From assembly GCF_021412585.1 (NCBI RefSeq), contig NZ_JAKCMI010000012.1:1-64000 (forward strand): a stretch of DNA of 64,000 nucleotides, read 5' to 3'. How positions within the stretch are numbered: position 1 is the stretch's first letter; the number at the start of each line of letters is the position of its first letter. Below are positions 1 through 10,112 of this stretch, piece by piece. Origin of the DNA: Halomonas alkalisoli. GTDB lineage: Bacteria > Pseudomonadota > Gammaproteobacteria > Pseudomonadales > Halomonadaceae. The position numbers were made by a program, and so were the translations under genes. The notes under the pieces are model-generated. The model was not told the origin of the DNA, did no database searches, and worked only from the letters and a program-made list of their open reading frames with translations.

Positions 1-1688
1 TCCAGCATCGGCAGGTCGAGGCCGTTGTCGCGGGCGCACTGCTTGGCAATATCGTACCCGGCATCCGCGTGGCGCATCACCCCGGTGCCCGGGTCGTTGC
101 GCAGCACCCGGCCCAGGCGCGCGTGGGCTTCGTCCGTGCCGTCGGCGACGATCACTACCCCGGCATGCTGTGAATAGCCCATGCCCACGCCTCCGCCGTG
201 GTGCAACGAGACCCAGGTCGCGCCGCCGGCGGTATTGAGCAGGGCGTTGAGCAGCGGCCAGTCGGAGACGGCGTCGCTGCCGTCCATCATCGCCTCGGTC
301 TCGCGGTTGGGGCTGGCCACCGAGCCGGAGTCCAGGTGGTCGCGGCCGATGACGATGGGTGCCTTGAGCTCTCCTTTTGCAACCATCTCGTTGAAGGCCT
401 GGCCCAGGCGGGCGCGATCCTTCAGGCCGACCCAGCAGATCCGCGCCGGCAGGCCCTGTAAGGCGATCCGCTCCCGGGCCATGTCGAGCCAGTTGTGCAG
501 GTGCGGGTCGTCCGGGATCAGCTCCTTGACCTTCTGGTCGGTCTTGTAGATGTCCTCCGGGTCGCCGGAGAGCGCCACCCAGCGGAACGGGCCGATGCCC
601 TGGCAGAACAGCGGGCGGATATAGGCCGGTACGAAGCCGGGGAAGTCGAAGGCGTTCTCCACGCCCTCTTCCTGGGCCATCTGGCGGATATTGTTGCCGT
701 AGTCGAAGGTCGGCACGCCCATGGCCTGGAAGTCGAGCATGGCACGCACATGCACCGCCATGGACTGCTTGGCGGCCTTGGTCACCGCCTCGGGTTCGGT
801 CTTGCCCCGGGCCACGTATTCGTCCCAGCTCCAGCCCGACGGCAGGTAGCCATGCAGCGGGTCGTGGGCGCTGGTCTGGTCGGTGACCATGTCCGGGCGC
901 ACGCCACGCTTCACCAGCTCGGGCAGCACGTCGGCGGCGTTGGCGCACAGGCCGATGGAAACCGCCTTGCCCTCGGCGGTGTAGCGCTCGAGGCGCGCCA
1001 GGGCGTCGTCCAGGTCGCTGGCCTGCTCGTCCAGGTAACGGGTGCGCAGGCGGAAATCGATGCTGGTCTGCTGGCACTCGATATTCAGCGAACAGGCCCC
1101 GGCCAGGGTCGCGGCCAGGGGTTGGGCGCCGCCCATGCCGCCGAGGCCGGCGGTGAGGATCCAGCGCCCGGCCAACTTTCCGTCGTAGTGCTGGCGCCCG
1201 GCCTCGACGAAGGTCTCGTAGGTACCCTGGACGATGCCCTGGGAACCGATGTAGATCCATGAGCCGGCGGTCATCTGGCCGTACATCATCAGGCCCTGCT
1301 TATCCAGCTCGTTGAAGTGCTCCCAGTTGGCCCAGGCCGGTACCAGGTTGGAGTTGGCGATGAGCACCCGCGGGGCGTCCCTGTGGGTCTCGAACACGCC
1401 CACCGGCTTGCCCGACTGGATCAGCAGCGACTGGTTGTCCTCCAGGCGCTTGAGGGTCTCGACGATGGCGTCGAAGCACTGCCAGTCCCGGGCGGCACGA
1501 CCGATGCCGCCGTAGACCACCAGGTCCTCGGGGCGCTCTGCCACGTCCGGGTGAAGGTTGTTCATCAGCATGCGCATGGGGGCTTCGGTGAGCCAGCTCT
1601 TGCAGCTGAGTTCAGTCCCGGTGGGGGCGGCGATCCGGCGGCTGGGATCGTGACGGGGGTCGGTTGTGGGGGCCTGGTGGCTGTTCAT
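1..1688 (-). CDS. hutU: Urocanate hydratase, 3' end cut by window edge
   Basis: Second enzyme of histidine degradation: urocanate plus water gives imidazolonepropionate, with tightly bound NAD+, in the cytosol. Reading the minus strand from the ATG at 1688 gives about 562 codons, the family's usual length. Typical HutU stretches are visible: a Gly-rich segment [10 protein letters not shown] near residue 180, SIGLCANA near 240 and [15 protein letters not shown] near 490. The reading frame is still open at base 1, inside the usual C-terminal stretch (ADAGYDIA..., then GLDLPML), so only a few residues should be missing. It is the third gene of hutI-hutG-hutU, about 75 bp after hutG. No hutH is present in the window; it may lie to the left or elsewhere. 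Confidence 0.96.
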   Translation of the reverse strand, partial: MNSHQAPTTDPRHDPSRRIAAPTGTELSCKSWLTEAPMRMLMNNLHPDVAERPEDLVVYGGIGRAARDWQCFDAIVETLKRLEDNQSLLIQSGKPVGVFETHRDAPRVLIANSNLVPAWANWEHFNELDKQGLMMYGQMTAGSWIYIGSQGIVQGTYETFVEAGRQHYDGKLAGRWILTAGLGGMGGAQPLAATLAGACSLNIECQQTSIDFRLRTRYLDEQASDLDDALARLERYTAEGKAVSIGLCANAADVLPELVKRGVRPDMVTDQTSAHDPLHGYLPSGWSWDEYVARGKTEPEAVTKAAKQSMAVHVRAMLDFQAMGVPTFDYGNNIRQMAQEEGVENAFDFPGFVPAYIRPLFCQGIGPFRWVALSGDPEDIYKTDQKVKELIPDDPHLHNWLDMARERIALQGLPARICWVGLKDRARLGQAFNEMVAKGELKAPIVIGRDHLDSGSVASPNRETEAMMDGSDAVSDWPLLNALLNTAGGATWVSLHHGGGVGMGYSQHAGVVIVADGTDEAHARLGRVLRNDPGTGVMRHADAGYDIAKQCARDNGLDLPML

Positions 1689-1763
1689 TGTCGTCTCCTG
1701 TCTATTGTCGTGACTTTTCGTGTCTCTTGGGTCTGATGCCTGGCCTTATGCCCTCAGGCCGGA

Positions 1764-2753
1764 TCAGGGTGCGAGCGTCAGTTGATGGATCAGCCGCGCT
1801 GCCGCCTTGGCGGTGCGGCCGTCGATATCGAAGCCTGGGTTCAGTTCGGCCAGGTCGACCAAGGCCAGCTTGTGGCTATCGCGTACGCGCACGGCCAGGC
1901 GCTCCAGCAGGGGCAGCGATACACCATGGGCGGCGGGGGCGCTGACACCGGGGGCTTCGCTTGCCGGCAGCACGTCCATGTCGATGGTCAGGTAGATCCG
2001 GTCGCAGTCGGCGATAAAGGCGTCGAGTTCGTCGCCGATGCCATCGAGGCTTGCCGCGGTGATCTCGTGATCCTCGCGCACCAGCACGCCGAACTCGGTG
2101 GCGCGCTCGAACAGGGCCGCGGTGTTATTGGCCCTGCTCACGCCGAGGCAGGCGTAGCGGAACGGCCAGCCGCGGCGCTCGCATTCGTCGGCGATCTGGG
2201 CGAAGGGCGTGCCCGAGGAGCCGCGCTGGCCTGGGGTGAGAAGCGGGTTGCGAAGATCGAAGTGCGCGTCGAGGTTGATGATGCCGATGACCGGCGCCTT
2301 CTTGCCGGACGCCGCGTTTTCCAGGTGACGAGCCAGGCCCGACCAGCTGCCATAGGCCACTTCATGACCGCCACCGAGCACCACCGGCAGATGACCGGCG
2401 TCGAGCAGCGCGGCGGCCCTCCCGGCGAGCCGCGACTGAGCGCTTTCCATGCCGTCGTCGCTGCCATGGGGGTGGCAGACCACATCGCCGGCATCGAAGG
2501 CGGACGCACCATGGTGCCAGGCCAGGTTGGCCAGCGCCTTGCGTATGGCGCGGGGGCCGCCAGCGGCGCCGATGCGCCCGTGGTTGCGCGCCACTCCGGC
2601 GTCACAGGCGAAGCCGAGCAGGGCGATGCCGGCAGGAGCGTTCGCCGCCCGGTTGCCGGCGGGCAGGGGTTCGATCACCTGATGCCAGCGCAGGCTGTTC
2701 GGCTCCGGGTCCTCACGCCCTGCCCAGGGCGACATATCGATCCACTCAGACAT
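1764..2753 (-). CDS. hutG: Formimidoylglutamase
   Basis: Arginase/agmatinase-fold metallohydrolase that splits N-formimidoyl-L-glutamate into glutamate and formamide, the last step of the four-enzyme Hut route. The Mn-binding motifs of the ureohydrolase superfamily are present: [18 protein letters not shown] and [19 protein letters not shown]. The start at 2753 ([10 protein letters not shown]) gives 329 residues, normal for HutG, and overlaps the hutI stop by 8 bp, implying translational coupling. A longer frame upstream is proline-rich and not HutG-like. The neighbouring hutI and hutU support HutG rather than agmatinase. Confidence 0.95.
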   Translation of the reverse strand: MSEWIDMSPWAGREDPEPNSLRWHQVIEPLPAGNRAANAPAGIALLGFACDAGVARNHGRIGAAGGPRAIRKALANLAWHHGASAFDAGDVVCHPHGSDDGMESAQSRLAGRAAALLDAGHLPVVLGGGHEVAYGSWSGLARHLENAASGKKAPVIGIINLDAHFDLRNPLLTPGQRGSSGTPFAQIADECERRGWPFRYACLGVSRANNTAALFERATEFGVLVREDHEITAASLDGIGDELDAFIADCDRIYLTIDMDVLPASEAPGVSAPAAHGVSLPLLERLAVRVRDSHKLALVDLAELNPGFDIDGRTAKAAARLIHQLTLAP

Positions 2754-3996
2754 GGCGGCGTTCTCCTTCGTCTCGTTCCGGTTCACTGACGCTACCCGCG
2801 AACACCCGCTGGCGCAGGCGGCCGGGCTGTATGGCATAGGCGAGGGCGGCGGGGGTGTCGGCGTGCCACAGGCAGAGGTCGGCCGGGGCGCCTTCCTCGA
2901 TTCGACCAAGCCGCTCTTCATGAAACCCTAGGGCCCGGGCGCCATGGGCGGTCATGCCGGCCAGCGCCTCCCGTGGCGTCAGCCGGAACAGGGTGCAGGC
3001 GAAATTGAGCATCAGGGTGGGGTTGAAGATCGGCGAGCTGCCCGGGTTGGCATCGGTGGCCACCGCCATTGGCACTCCGGCGGCCCTCAACGCCTCGATG
3101 GGGGGCAGCCGGGTCTCCCTCAGGGTGTGGAAGGCGCCGGGCAGCAGCACGGCGACACTGCCGGCCTCGCGCAGGGCTTCCACACCGGCTTCGTCGAGAA
3201 ATTCGATATGGTCGGCGGAGAGTGCCCCGAAGCGCGCCGCGGCGGCACTGCCACCCAGGTTGGAGAGCTGCTCCGCATGGGCCTTGATCGACAGGCCGTG
3301 GGCCTTGGCGGCCTGGAACACCCGTTCGCACTGGGGGACCGAGAAGGCGATCTTCTCGCAGAACACGTCCACCGCGTCGGCCAATCCTTCGGTGGCGGCG
3401 GCAGGGATCATCTCGTTGCATACCAGGCTGATATAGCCGTCGCTGTCGTCCCTGAATTCCGGGGGCAGGGCATGGGCGCCAAGCAGGGTGGTGACCACCC
3501 GCACCGGCAGCTCCTGGCCCAGGCGACGTGCCACCCGCAGCATCTTGAGTTCGTCGGCAACGGTGAGGCCGTAGCCGGACTTGATCTCCACGGTGGTGAC
3601 GCCGTCCCGCATCAGCGCCTCCAGCCTCGGCCGGGCGGCTTCGAACAGCTCGGCTTCGGTGGCTGCCCGGGTGGCGTTCACCGTGCTGAGGATGCCGCCG
3701 CCGGCTCGCGCGATCTCCTCGTAGCTGGCGCCTTCCAGGCGCTGCTCGAATTCATCGGCTCGAGAGCCGCCGAATACCAGATGGGTGTGGCAATCGACCA
3801 GGCCAGGGGTCATCACACCGCCGCGGGCCATCTCCTCACAGCCGGCTGCGGTGGCCTCGTCGAATTCGGTCATCGGCACGACACGACCGATACGGTCGCC
3901 TTCGACCATGACCGCCATCGGCTCGGGCAGGGTGTCGAGGCCATCGAAGAGGATGACGTCTCGCCAGAGTTTGCGCTTCTGCGGGGTGCCGGTCAT
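2746..3996 (-). CDS. hutI: Imidazolonepropionase
   Basis: Third step of histidine degradation: imidazolonepropionate to N-formimidoyl-L-glutamate, by a metal-dependent amidohydrolase. The 416-residue protein has the metal-binding [12 protein letters not shown], the substrate-site stretch [26 protein letters not shown] and the late metal ligand in [10 protein letters not shown]. The start at 3996 follows an AGGAGG ribosome site. It is the first gene of hutIGU. The promoter must lie in the 350-bp gap before the divergent transporter, and a HutC-type palindrome sits about 30 bp upstream of the start codon, where it would block transcription. Confidence 0.97.
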   Translation of the reverse strand: MTGTPQKRKLWRDVILFDGLDTLPEPMAVMVEGDRIGRVVPMTEFDEATAAGCEEMARGGVMTPGLVDCHTHLVFGGSRADEFEQRLEGASYEEIARAGGGILSTVNATRAATEAELFEAARPRLEALMRDGVTTVEIKSGYGLTVADELKMLRVARRLGQELPVRVVTTLLGAHALPPEFRDDSDGYISLVCNEMIPAAATEGLADAVDVFCEKIAFSVPQCERVFQAAKAHGLSIKAHAEQLSNLGGSAAAARFGALSADHIEFLDEAGVEALREAGSVAVLLPGAFHTLRETRLPPIEALRAAGVPMAVATDANPGSSPIFNPTLMLNFACTLFRLTPREALAGMTAHGARALGFHEERLGRIEEGAPADLCLWHADTPAALAYAIQPGRLRQRVFAGSVSEPERDEGERRHV

Positions 3997-4024
3997 GGGG
4001 CCTCCTGCTGATGATGGTCGATGT

Positions 4025-4038
4025 AATGTATATACATT
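4025..4038. promoter_or_regulatory. Probable HutC operator for hutIGU
   Basis: Perfect 14-bp palindrome AATGTATATACATT, about 30 bp upstream of the hutI start. It resembles the TGTATATACA-type operator known for HutC/GntR repressors of Pseudomonas hut genes. The same 10-bp core recurs at 4256-4265 in front of the divergent transporter. That HutC binds it is inference from family knowledge and from the hutC gene at 12493-13209. Confidence 0.75.
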
Positions 4039-4124
4039 TAAACGATGGCCGTCCTCGCGTCAAGTATGGCGGCGCCATTCCGGGGTGTTGCCGGTGTTCG
4101 GCGTAAGATTCCTCCTTGCGTTAT

Positions 4125-4147
4125 TTATCTATCTATTTGTTAGATAA
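4125..4147. repeat. AT-rich inverted repeat in the hut/transporter gap
   Basis: Arms TTATCTA (4125-4131) and TAGATAA (4141-4147) around a 9-bp loop, in the only AT-rich part of the 3997-4345 gap. This gap has no gene; it holds the divergent promoters and the two HutC-type palindromes. The repeat may be promoter DNA or a site for another regulator. Confidence 0.35.
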
Positions 4148-4251
4148 CAATAATAATGGATTGTCGTCCTCGTGATTCTATTGGCATCCGTCAAGGCTAC
4201 GACGAAAGTATAGGCGTGATTCCGCGGGTTGTCCTGGCTGGGCGATTCATC

Positions 4252-4269
4252 TTATTGTATATACATTAA
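4252..4269. promoter_or_regulatory. Probable HutC operator for the YjiH transporter
   Basis: An 18-bp palindrome with one imperfect pair, centred on TGTATATACA (4256-4265), the same core as at 4027-4036. It lies about 80 bp before the transporter start codon. The shared core implies that the transporter and hutIGU answer to the same repressor. Confidence 0.72.
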
Positions 4270-4345
4270 TGACAGGCCGTATCGACACCCGACCGGCACC
4301 GTGGCGTGTCACGACATTCCGACGACAACAAGAGGAGGGGATTCC

Positions 4346-5674
4346 ATGACGATCCCTCAGCAGACGGCACAGAGTCGCCGTCGACCATCGCTGATGACCG
4401 TACTCAAGCTGTTCATACCCAGTGCGCTGGGTATCCTGATCTTCTTCGTGCCGGTGACCATCGGCGAACGAACGACCATCCTGCTGGACCACATGGTCAC
4501 CGGGGCGCGTACCCTGTTGGGGGACTTCAGCGGTTTCTATGCCCTGGCGCTGATCGTTGCCGGTGCCGCCTACCCCCTGGCCAAGGGCTACTGGAATCGT
4601 AGCCTCACCGAGCGCATCTTCACGCTGCTCAAGCTGGCCGGGGTGGCCGCGGCACTGATGGCCATGACCGGCTGGGGGCCTGGCTTCCTGCATGAGCCCG
4701 ACATGCTGCCGTTCCTGTTCGAGCGGCTGGTGATTCCCGTCGGGCTGATCGTGCCCATCGGTGCCGTCTTCCTGGCGCTGTTGATCAGCTATGGCCTGCT
4801 GGAGCTGATCGGTGTGCTGGTGCAGCCGGTGATGCGGCCGATCTGGCGCACTCCCGGGCGCTCGGCCATCGATGCCGTGGCATCCTTCGTCGGTAGCTAC
4901 TCCATCGGCCTGCTGATTACCAACCGGGTCTACCAGGCGGGGCAGTACTCGGCCCGGGAAGCGGCGATCATCGCTACCGGCTTCTCCACGGTCTCGGCCA
5001 CCTTCATGATCATCGTGGCGCGTACCCTCGACCTGATGAGCGTGTGGAATCTCTACTTCTGGTTGACGCTCTTGATCACCTTCATCGTCACGGCGATCAC
5101 CGTGCGCCTGCCGCCCCTGCGTGGCATGGACAATAGCAAGACCGATGGTGAACCGGAGTCGATACCGGGCAAGCGGCTCTCTACGGCCTGGCATACCGGC
5201 CTCGCCGTTGCCGAAAAGGCTCCCAGCCTGGCCAGGAGCGTGTCGATCAACGTGCGAGAAGGCCTGGTGATGGCGATCAGCATCTTGCCGTCGATCATGT
5301 CGGTGGGGCTGTTGGGCCTGCTGCTGGCCAAGTACACGCCGCTGTTCGAGTGGCTGGGCTGGCTGTTCTATCCCTTCGTGGCCATCTGGGGACTGGACGA
5401 TGCCGCGGCACTCTCCCAGGCGGCGGCCTCGGGCCTGGCAGAGATGTTCCTGCCCGCGCTGCTGATGGCGGAAGCCGATTTCGTGGCGCGCTTCGCCGCC
5501 GGGGTGGTTTCGGTCTCGGGCGTGCTGTTCTTCTCCGCCTCGATTCCCTGCATCCTTTCCACCAGCATTCCGCTCTCGGTGGGGCGCATCGTGGTGATCT
5601 GGTTCATTCGCGTGGCGCTGAGCCTGCTGCTCGCCGTGCCGGCGGGCTACCTGGTTCAGGCGCTGGCTGGCTGA
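4346..5674 (+). CDS. YjiH-family (Gate-domain) transporter in the hut locus
   Basis: Polytopic inner-membrane protein of 442 residues with nucleoside-recognition (Gate) domain features, as in the E. coli YjiH family. About ten hydrophobic segments are visible. The conserved central block (about residues 170-215: PGRSAIDA, then GLLIT, then REAAIIAT and FSTVS) is shared with a paralogue at 29077-30474. The ATG at 4346 follows AGAGGAGGGG; an in-frame ATG further upstream (4229) lacks a ribosome site and would run across the operator. Divergence from hutIGU and the HutC-type operator suggest import or exchange of histidine, urocanate or a related imidazole. The substrate is not known. Confidence 0.88.
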   Translation: MTIPQQTAQSRRRPSLMTVLKLFIPSALGILIFFVPVTIGERTTILLDHMVTGARTLLGDFSGFYALALIVAGAAYPLAKGYWNRSLTERIFTLLKLAGVAAALMAMTGWGPGFLHEPDMLPFLFERLVIPVGLIVPIGAVFLALLISYGLLELIGVLVQPVMRPIWRTPGRSAIDAVASFVGSYSIGLLITNRVYQAGQYSAREAAIIATGFSTVSATFMIIVARTLDLMSVWNLYFWLTLLITFIVTAITVRLPPLRGMDNSKTDGEPESIPGKRLSTAWHTGLAVAEKAPSLARSVSINVREGLVMAISILPSIMSVGLLGLLLAKYTPLFEWLGWLFYPFVAIWGLDDAAALSQAAASGLAEMFLPALLMAEADFVARFAAGVVSVSGVLFFSASIPCILSTSIPLSVGRIVVIWFIRVALSLLLAVPAGYLVQALAG

Positions 5675-5696
5675 GCCGCCCTGCGAGTCCCCACGA

Positions 5697-5730
5697 GCGC
5701 CGCCGGGCCGGGGGAACGGCCGGGCGGCGC
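5697..5730 (+). terminator. GC-rich hairpin after the YjiH gene
   Basis: A 14-bp stem with one mismatch (5697-5710 with 5717-5730) and a GGGGAA loop, 23 bp after the transporter stop. No U-run follows, so it may be a weak terminator or an mRNA 3' stabiliser. Confidence 0.5.
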
Positions 5731-5865
5731 CCGGAACGTGGCTACCGAGGCCACCGCTCGAGAAGCACCGTCGTTGTCGTCGTTTAGCGTGCGGTCTACG
5801 GCGGGTCTGCCGATATACTGGGCTATGATTCAAGGACGACAGTTCGAGAGCCCGCGAGTGACGCC

Positions 5866-8800
5866 ATGCAATGTCACCATTGCGGCTGGAACAACCGGGA
5901 CGGGGTCGCTTGCTGCGACAGGTGCGGTGTTGCATTGACGCATATCATGGGGTCGGTGGAGGAGTTCGTTGGCCGCAAGGGTGAGCTTGCCGCCATCGAT
6001 GAGGCATTGGCGCAATGTGCTACCGGGCAGGGCGGGCTCCTGCTGCTCAGTGGTGACCCGGGCATCGGCAAGACCCGTACCGCGCAGGAACTCGCCACGC
6101 GGGCCGAGCAGCAAGGGCTGAGGGTGCTGTGGGGGCGTTGCTACGAGGAACCGGGCGCACCGCTGTACTGGCCCTGGTTGCAGCTGCTGCGCGGCTGGCT
6201 GGGGGAGGCCGATTCGGCCCTGTCGGGTGAAATTCCGGGCAGCGATGCCGGAGTGATCGCCGAACTACTACCGGAACTCAGGCAGCGCCTGCCTGACCTG
6301 GTAGAGCCGCCGCCCATCGATGATCCGGCCCAGGCCCGCTTTCGGCTGCTCGATACCCTCACGCGATTCTGGCAACGGGCCTCACGGGACCAGCCTCTGG
6401 TCCTGATTCTGGACGATCTTCACTGGGCCGATACCGCCTCGCTCAAGCTGCTGGAATTCCTGGCCCGGGAGATCGCGGCCAGCCCTCTGCTGCTGCTCGG
6501 CAGCTTCCGTGACATCGAGCTGAGCCGTCAGCATCCACTCTCCGATACCCTCGGTGAACTGTCCCGTCTGCCTCACTGCCGGCGCCTACCGCTGAGCGGC
6601 ATGTCGCGCGATGAAACCGAACTGTTCCTTGTCTCGCTGGCCGGGGCCCTCCCGCTGTCCGTCGTATCGACAGCGATATACCAGCACAGCGAAGGCAATC
6701 CGCTGTTCATGCGTGAGCTGTCCCGCCACCTGCTGCAGGAGGGTCTGCCTCCGGACGGGGTGGTGCCACGTATCCCGGCGGGCATCCACGAGATCATCGG
6801 ACAGCGTTTGAATCGGCTGTCGCGCGATTGCAACCGCTTGCTGGGCATGGCCGCGGTGATCGGCCGGCGCTTCGAACTCGAACTGCTGGCCGGCCTGGCA
6901 CTGCCGGAAACCGAGTTACTGGATATCCTGGACGAGGCGCTGGAGGCTCACATCGTCGAGGAGCTCCCTCAGCCGGGGCGTTTCCAGTTCAGTCATGCAC
7001 TGATCCGCGAAACCCTGTACGAGGAGCTGTCGACCACCCGACGAATGCGCCTGCACCAGCGGGTCGGCGAGCGGCTGGAGGCGTTGCACCACCAGGACCT
7101 GCCTGCCTGCCTGCCTCAGCTGGCCCACCACTTCGCCCAGGCGGCGGCCATCGGCACGGCCGGGCAGGCCATCGACTATGCCGAACGCGCCGGCGCCCGG
7201 GCCGATACGCTGCTGGCCTACGAGGAGGCGGTGCATTTCTACCATCTGGCCCTGCAACTGCAGGAGCAGTACCTGCCACAGGACAGCGAGCGCGGCTGCC
7301 GCTTGTTGCTGGCCCTGGCGGAAGCCCGCAACCGGGCCGGCGGGCGTGCCGATGGATCCCTGAACATCTTCGTGCAGGCCGCCGAACTGGCTCGACACGC
7401 GGGCCCAACCGCCGAGTGGGCCGTCGCCATGCTGGCCCGGGCCGCACTCGGCTACGAGAGCGTCGGCTGGCGGATCGGTCGTCACGGCGAACAGGCGGTA
7501 GCCCTGCTGGAGGAAGCTCTGGCGGCCCTGGACCCATCGGCGGAGCGTTTGCGGGCCGAGCTGCTGGCGGCGCTGTGTCGGGCCAATATCTACTGCGACC
7601 GGCCCCAGGCCGCCCATGCGGCTCTCCAACAGGCGACCCGGCTGGCGCGCCGGCTGGGTGATCCACTCACTCTGTTCGAGGCACTCAGCGCCATCGTTCC
7701 GGCACGCTCGTGGCCGGAGCACCTGGATGAGCGCCTGGCCGCAGCACGCGAGGCGCTGGAGCTGGTGCATCAGGCGGGGCACCCGGAATGGGCGGTCGGT
7801 GACATGACCGGCTGGTACATCGGGGATCTGATGGAATACGGGGATATCGACAGCGCCCGGGCCGTGCTCGACCTGCACCAGCGGGTGGCCAATGCCTGGC
7901 GACAGCCGTTTCTGCAGGCCGTCGGCCTGAGTGCCCAGGCCATGTTGACCACTCACCGGGGGCGCTTCGCCGAGGCCGAGCAGCAAGCGCGGGAAAACCT
8001 GATCGTGGGCCGACGCTTTTCCCCGGACCATGCCGAGGGAGTGTTCGGCATGCAGATGTTTACCTTGCGCCGGGAGCAGGGCCGGCTGGGCGAGCTCCAG
8101 CCGGTGCTAAGCCATTTCGTGCGGAATACTCCCGAGGCGGCGGCATGGCGACCGGGACTGGCCGTGCTGTATGCCGACCTGGAGCTGATGGAGGAGGCGC
8201 GTATCGAGTTCAAGTACCTCATGACCGATGAGCTCAAGGCCGTGTCCCGCGATGCCATGTGGTCGACCAGTATCACCTACCTGGCAGAAGTGTGTGCCCG
8301 TCTCGACGAGGCCGGGCATGCCGCCACCCTGTACCGCTATCTGCTGCCCTATGTCGGCCGCAACATCGTCTCCGGCGCCCATACCGCCTGCTACGGTTCG
8401 GCAGACCGGTTTCTCGGCATGCTGGCCGTCACCCTGAAGCAGTGGGACACCGCCGAGCGTCATTTCCAGACCGCACTGGCCATGGATGAACGCACCGAGG
8501 GATGGCCCTGGCTGGCCCACGATCGATACCACTACGCCCGGTTGCTGGCGCAACGCAAGCAGCCCGAACCGGCGCGGGCACTGGTGGAAGCGGCGTTGCT
8601 GACCGCCCGCGAACTCGGTATGGGGGAGTTGGCACGGCGCTGTGACGCGTTACGGGAAACACTCTCGACCCGACCGGTCTATCCGGACGGATTGAGCCGG
8701 CGAGAAGTGCAGGTATTGCAATTGCTCGCTGCCGGTCGGAGTAACCGTGAGGTAGCCGAGCGACTCTTTCTCAGCCCGAATACCGTCGCCAATCATGTGC

Positions 8801-8883
8801 GAAACATCCTGGCCAAGACCCACACCGCCAACCGCACCGAGGCGGCGGCCTATGCTATCCGGCATGGCCTGGTCGAAGAGTAG
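5866..8883 (+). CDS. Zinc-ribbon / AAA ATPase / LuxR-HTH regulator
   Basis: Large (1005-residue) MalT-like STAND transcription regulator. In order: an N-terminal zinc ribbon (C3, C6, C17, C20); an AAA/NTPase domain with Walker A GDPGIGKT near residues 63-70 and Walker [13 protein letters not shown] near 180; a long alpha-helical TPR-like middle; and a LuxR-type helix-turn-helix in the last 65 residues ([22 protein letters not shown], then SPNTVANHV). The zinc ribbon before an AAA module is more often seen in class III adenylate cyclases; no cyclase domain is present here. The start at 5866 keeps the ribbon but has only a weak ribosome site. Signal and targets are unknown; the downstream genes are candidates. 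Confidence 0.9.
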   Translation: MQCHHCGWNNRDGVACCDRCGVALTHIMGSVEEFVGRKGELAAIDEALAQCATGQGGLLLLSGDPGIGKTRTAQELATRAEQQGLRVLWGRCYEEPGAPLYWPWLQLLRGWLGEADSALSGEIPGSDAGVIAELLPELRQRLPDLVEPPPIDDPAQARFRLLDTLTRFWQRASRDQPLVLILDDLHWADTASLKLLEFLAREIAASPLLLLGSFRDIELSRQHPLSDTLGELSRLPHCRRLPLSGMSRDETELFLVSLAGALPLSVVSTAIYQHSEGNPLFMRELSRHLLQEGLPPDGVVPRIPAGIHEIIGQRLNRLSRDCNRLLGMAAVIGRRFELELLAGLALPETELLDILDEALEAHIVEELPQPGRFQFSHALIRETLYEELSTTRRMRLHQRVGERLEALHHQDLPACLPQLAHHFAQAAAIGTAGQAIDYAERAGARADTLLAYEEAVHFYHLALQLQEQYLPQDSERGCRLLLALAEARNRAGGRADGSLNIFVQAAELARHAGPTAEWAVAMLARAALGYESVGWRIGRHGEQAVALLEEALAALDPSAERLRAELLAALCRANIYCDRPQAAHAALQQATRLARRLGDPLTLFEALSAIVPARSWPEHLDERLAAAREALELVHQAGHPEWAVGDMTGWYIGDLMEYGDIDSARAVLDLHQRVANAWRQPFLQAVGLSAQAMLTTHRGRFAEAEQQARENLIVGRRFSPDHAEGVFGMQMFTLRREQGRLGELQPVLSHFVRNTPEAAAWRPGLAVLYADLELMEEARIEFKYLMTDELKAVSRDAMWSTSITYLAEVCARLDEAGHAATLYRYLLPYVGRNIVSGAHTACYGSADRFLGMLAVTLKQWDTAERHFQTALAMDERTEGWPWLAHDRYHYARLLAQRKQPEPARALVEAALLTARELGMGELARRCDALRETLSTRPVYPDGLSRREVQVLQLLAAGRSNREVAERLFLSPNTVANHVRNILAKTHTANRTEAAAYAIRHGLVEE

Positions 8884-8895
8884 GCTCGGCTTCTC

Positions 8896-9153
8896 TCAGA
8901 CATAAGCCTCAGGGTTTATCTGGTCGACCTCGACGATCACATCGGCCGGCACCCCGGCTCGTCGGGCCGCCTCGCGAATGGCCTCGGGATCCGTGGCTTC
9001 ATAGAGGCAGTAGGTCTTCTTCTTGTCGGCGCTGAGGAAGGAGAACAACCAGTGCACGCTGATCTCCTGATTGATCTCGGTGACTTCCCTTACCGAGTCG
9101 GTGGTGAATTCGAGCTGTTCGGCAAAATTCCGCTCGATAAGAAAGAGGGGCAT
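8896..9153 (-). CDS. DUF4242 small protein
   Basis: 85-residue cytosolic protein of the DUF4242 type (ferredoxin-like fold; some Streptomyces members bind nickel). The pattern fits the family: MPLFLIERNF at the start, a central IQE/NQEISVHWLFSFLSADKKKTYCLYEA-type core and a C-terminal AGVPADVIVEVDQI. The ATG at 9153 follows GGAGGAAT. It is convergent with the LuxR regulator (12 bp between stops) and divergent from the secreted protein gene. Function is not established. Confidence 0.75.
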   Translation of the reverse strand: MPLFLIERNFAEQLEFTTDSVREVTEINQEISVHWLFSFLSADKKKTYCLYEATDPEAIREAARRAGVPADVIVEVDQINPEAYV

Positions 9154-9185
9154 AAGTTATTCCTCCCTGCGGTCAGGTAAAGCAC

Positions 9186-9297
9186 GAATGGTCATTTCAC
9201 TATAGGTCCACCGGTGAGCGGGGAACATGCAGCATTTGCCGCGATATCCGTGTGAGCGTGCGTCATGGCTCGAGTCGATGGCCAACCCTGACCATTC
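9186..9297. repeat. Distant 9-bp inverted repeat upstream of the secreted-protein gene
   Basis: GAATGGTCA (9186-9194) and its exact complement TGACCATTC (9289-9297) lie about 95 bp apart in the 266-bp gap between the DUF4242 gene and the secreted-protein gene. The gap otherwise holds only promoter DNA. Paired sites like this could bind a looping regulator, but chance cannot be excluded. Confidence 0.3.
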
Positions 9298-9362
9298 GAG
9301 ATTTTGTGCTTGGGGCCGGAAAATGATCCGTTCTGTCGATGTTGCGAAGTCGGGCGCCCCCT

Positions 9363-9404
9363 AGGCTTGTTTTACGCGTCCATTGCAGGCGTGTGAACAA
9401 GCCT
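9363..9404 (+). repeat. 5'-leader stem AGGCTTGTT/AACAAGCCT
   Basis: A perfect 9-bp inverted repeat (9363-9371 and 9396-9404) ending just before the TTAGGAG ribosome site of the secreted-protein gene. In mRNA it could form a stem whose 3' arm touches the ribosome site, so translational control is possible. Confidence 0.4.
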
Positions 9405-9419
9405 TAGGAGAATAATGCC

Positions 9420-9908
9420 ATGAAAACTATTACTGTCATCTGTGCCATGGTTACCGCTTTGGTACTTGCCTTCGGAGTGGCCGCCGAGCAGATATTGAAG
9501 CCCATCCATGCCTATCGACTGGGAGGTGATGATCAACACGCGGTGATGTATTACGCCGAGAGAGGTGGTGGCTATGAAGTCGTCACCACCTGGGTGGGTG
9601 AAGAGGAGGTTCTGATGCGCCATATCGCCTACCTCGAGCCCGGCCAGCGCTATACCCTGTCCCTGATCGAGCGTGGTCTGCCGGTGCAGTTCACCGTCCG
9701 AAATGATGCCGGCTCGGTGGTCATGGTGGGCGAGCCGGAGGCGCCGGCCTATGCACAGCGGTGCAGTGGGAACGAGGATGCCTATCCGACCCCGCTACAG
9801 CGCCTGGTCCTCTGTCCGCGTGGCCAACGGATAGACAGTGCCGATCAAGCGCCTCAGCTTACTGCCGGTGGGCCAGGAAGCACAGGAAGCGTGGCCATCA
9901 GTGAATGA
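9420..9908 (+). CDS. Small secreted protein, function unknown
   Basis: 162 residues with a clear Sec signal peptide (MKTITVICAMVTALVLAFGVAA, cleavage probably near residue 22), so periplasmic or exported. The mature part is rich in beta-type segments and has two cysteines (in RCSGNEDAYP and LVLCPRG) that could form a disulfide. The tail is Gly/Ser/Ala-rich. A good ribosome site (TTAGGAG) precedes the ATG. I do not recognise a family. A strong hairpin follows it, so it is probably a single-gene transcript under its own promoter next to the LuxR regulator. Confidence 0.7.
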   Translation: MKTITVICAMVTALVLAFGVAAEQILKPIHAYRLGGDDQHAVMYYAERGGGYEVVTTWVGEEEVLMRHIAYLEPGQRYTLSLIERGLPVQFTVRNDAGSVVMVGEPEAPAYAQRCSGNEDAYPTPLQRLVLCPRGQRIDSADQAPQLTAGGPGSTGSVAISE

Positions 9909-9925
9909 TCGCCTCAGGACTCTTC

Positions 9926-9964
9926 AGCGACATACCCGGCCTTCCGAAGGCCGGGTATGTCGCT
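9926..9964 (+). terminator. Perfect 18-bp hairpin after the secreted-protein gene
   Basis: AGCGACATACCCGGCCTT (9926-9943), a CCG loop and the exact complementary arm (9947-9964). It is very stable but has no U-tract. It separates the secreted-protein gene from the hydrolase gene and probably acts as terminator or 3' stabiliser. Confidence 0.65.
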
Positions 9965-9978
9965 GTCACCGTGTTGCG

Positions 9979-9996
9979 ATAGTCAATTTTGACTAT
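9979..9996. promoter_or_regulatory. Palindrome before the hydrolase gene, possible operator
   Basis: ATAGTCAA-TT-TTGACTAT is an 8+2+8 inverted repeat, and a further half-site AATAGTCA lies at about 10019-10026. It sits 117-134 bp before the hydrolase start, in an otherwise gene-free stretch. It looks like a dimeric regulator site; the regulator is unknown. Confidence 0.45.
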
Positions 9997-10112
9997 TTCC
10001 TGATCGGGTGTCGTCTCGAAAATAGTCAGCTCTGCCGATGTGGTTTCCGATATGGCGCTCTAGACTCACCCTGTAATCAATGCTCGATCGATGGGATCGA
10101 AGGGGGAGTGTC

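Noticed and set aside
4229..4345. Longer N-terminus for the first YjiH protein starting at 4229
   Set aside because: It would translate across the HutC-type operator, has no ribosome site and adds no membrane segment; ATG 4346 has a strong site.
4247..5935. 562-residue minus-strand frame opposite the YjiH gene
   Set aside because: Arg/Gln/His-rich shadow of a clear membrane-protein gene.
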